The notes under the pieces: model-generated | What the model saw: only the letters and a program-made list of their open reading frames with translations | Told to the model about the DNA's origin: nothing | The model's database searches: none | Shown: one piece after another, positions 12,030 through 12,909 of the stretch | How positions within the stretch are numbered: the first letter of the stretch is position 1 | Layout of the letters: each line of letters starts with the position of its first letter | From: Baffinella frigidus | Taxonomy: Eukaryota; Cryptophyceae; Cryptomonadales; Baffinellaceae | DNA length: 12,909 nucleotides | Assembly: GCA_026770585.1 (NCBI GenBank) | Contig: MU647837.1 | Location: 13,155 to 26,063, forward strand | Reading direction: 5' to 3' | Program-made: the position numbers and the translations under genes

Positions 12030-12224
12030 CCAAATTAACCCGTCAGATTTCTGAGAAACTGACCATGCACGCATGCAAAACCCCCTGAACATGCGTGCTC
12101 GCAAAACAACAACCCTGCAAACCCGATCGCGAAACAGCCTAACCCGGGTCACACCCCGACGCCACGATCACCAAGCATAACTCGACACCCCACCTCGAAC
12201 CCACAACGGATAGTTAGAGGCCAG
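12030..12224. other. Spacer without recognised features
   Basis: Between the 137-bp repeat copy B and the hairpin array. Contains short GCATGC/CATGCG-type repeats (12064-12100) but no gene and no strong hairpin that I can support. Confidence 0.5.
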
Positions 12225-12472
12225 GCTAGCGCCCAAATCCAGTCGCTCAGGAGGATCCTAATTTGGCACCCAGCGTTATGACGGGATCTCTCGGTGGATG
12301 CGTGGAAGTACGCGTGCTCTGAGGAAAGGTTAGCAACAGACCGGCTAACGAAAGGGAAGCCGCCTCCCCGTTGGCTCGGGCATCGAAAGGGAAGCCGTCT
12401 CCCCGATGCCTGCCAGCAAGTACCGAAAGGGAAGCCGTCTCCCCGGTATTTGTTGCGGCCAGTTATGCTAGC
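12225..12472 (+). ncRNA. Candidate structured RNA domain with three tandem hairpins
   Basis: The triple-hairpin array (12344-12455) sits inside a region that can be closed by GCTAGC (12225-12230) with GCTAGC (12467-12472). Inside it, CCAAAT (12233-12238) pairs with ATTTGG (12261-12266), GCGT (12300-12303) with ACGC (12310-12313), and GTTAGC (12329-12334) with GCTAAC (12344-12349), the last competing with hairpin 1. No coding potential is apparent. Strand is assigned provisionally. No known ribozyme, snRNA or riboswitch core was matched. The outer closure is speculative; the tandem hairpins are not. Confidence 0.4.
12344..12455 (+). repeat. Array of three hairpins with a shared 18-nt core
   Basis: Each has core AAAGGGAAGCCGYCTCCC (12351-12368, 12386-12403, 12426-12443), in which GGGA pairs with TCCC around a 7-nt loop and AAA is bulged. 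The cores are closed by different outer stems: GCTAACG/CGTTGGC (one G:U), GGCATCG/CGATGCC, and an up-to-12-bp stem ending TACCG/CGGTA (12414-12425 with 12444-12455). The outer stems are unrelated in sequence but always paired, always ending in CG next to the core. Only one core base varies (C12363 versus T12398 and T12438). Confidence 0.9.
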
Positions 12473-12479
12473 TCCCGGC

Positions 12480-12909
12480 GGATGGGACCATCACAGATCC
12501 AAATGAGAGACTAGGACAAAGCGCGAAACCTAAGCCGAACACTAACACACCGTTACAACGACTTGGACCCTACAAACACCAAACAAACCCGTCACGTCCC
12601 CTCAACCACAACCTGAACATCCCACGGAACGAACGACACACAGGCACTCGTGATACGAGCTACAGGCGCCAAGAACTACCTGCGGCAGGCGGGAGCAGCT
12701 CGAGTACTATAACTACAGCACCCGCGCCCAGCCTTCGCCCAGGCAAGGGCTCCCAGGAGCACCCCCCCCGGCAGAACCCACCCCCACGCACAGGAACGGG
12801 TGTCAACACTCCACCCCGTCTGATGACGCAGCCTCGCTGAAACGCCGACCGTCTCTCCGACTTCACACAAACCATCCGACAAACTCCGCCGATCCCGCTA
12901 CGGCAGACC
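12480..12909. other. Right end of window, no gene seen
   Basis: AC-rich up to about 12640, then GC-rich. Open minus-strand frames of about 70 codons (12660-12882) have no motif. Small hairpin CTCGT-GAT-ACGAG near 12648-12660. C8 run at about 12765. Nothing else supportable. Confidence 0.5.

Noticed and set aside
12180-12225. Possible tRNA T-arm (GGGTTCGAGG on the minus strand)
   Set aside because: The flanking bases do not form a T stem, and no acceptor or anticodon arms are found.
12319-12355. Hammerhead-like CTGAGGA ... GAAA around GTTAGC/GCTAAC
   Set aside because: The stem II arms do not directly adjoin the CTGANGA core (three extra bases), and no stem III with a cleavable NUH site follows.
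12819-12855. Second hammerhead-like CTGATGA ... GAAAC
   Set aside because: Stem II would leave unpaired bases next to the core and no matching stem I/III or cleavage triplet is seen.

Overview
The window looks like nuclear DNA of a eukaryote, most likely a repeat-rich protist or alga with high G+C. The organism cannot be named from the sequence. Evidence: a long intronless Gag-like coding region with a Kozak-like ATG and no bacterial-style operon or Shine-Dalgarno logic; several exact copies of the splice-donor-like octamer CAGGTGAG; AATAAA motifs; and long gene-free tracts filled with repeats and perfect hairpins. No tRNA, rRNA, CRISPR array, reverse transcriptase, integrase, tyrosine recombinase or transposase was recognised.

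Layout. 1-634: non-coding, with a 41-bp tandem duplication carrying a 16-bp perfect hairpin, and a second palindrome/direct-repeat cluster. 635-891 and 8339-8595: a 257-bp direct repeat (254/257 identical, no gaps) flanking about 7.4 kb. Between the repeats lie a leader with hairpins and a duplicated 54-bp block (892-1803), a basic HMG-box-like ORF (1804-3423), and a long ORF in the -1 frame (coherent from about 3240 to 7643) with a coiled coil, a large helical domain, two C2HC zinc knuckles, a glycine/RGG tract and an acidic tail. The -1 ORF has no ATG before 3678, so the two ORFs probably make one protein of roughly 1,950 residues, through a programmed -1 shift or a broken gene. The order resembles a retroelement Gag (helical capsid-like part, zinc knuckles, RNA-binding tail), but no Pol domain follows. 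With the flanking repeats it is best described as a Gag-only, possibly non-autonomous, terminal-repeat element.

8596-11430 holds pyrimidine-rich degenerate repeats (about 159-bp period), a 141-bp tandem repeat with AATAAATAAA, a G-rich duplication, several palindromes and two adjacent G-quadruplex motifs on the minus strand. No convincing gene is present.

11430-12480 is the most unusual part: a cluster of structured elements without coding potential. A 137-bp unit is present twice. Six of its nine substitutions fall in a 16-nt block and form three fully compensated base pairs belonging to two mutually exclusive (or crossing) hairpins. Further on, three tandem hairpins share an 18-nt core while their outer stems differ in sequence yet stay paired. 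This covariation, visible within one window, argues for selected RNA (or single-stranded DNA) structure in a family I do not recognise. 12480-12909 shows nothing clear.
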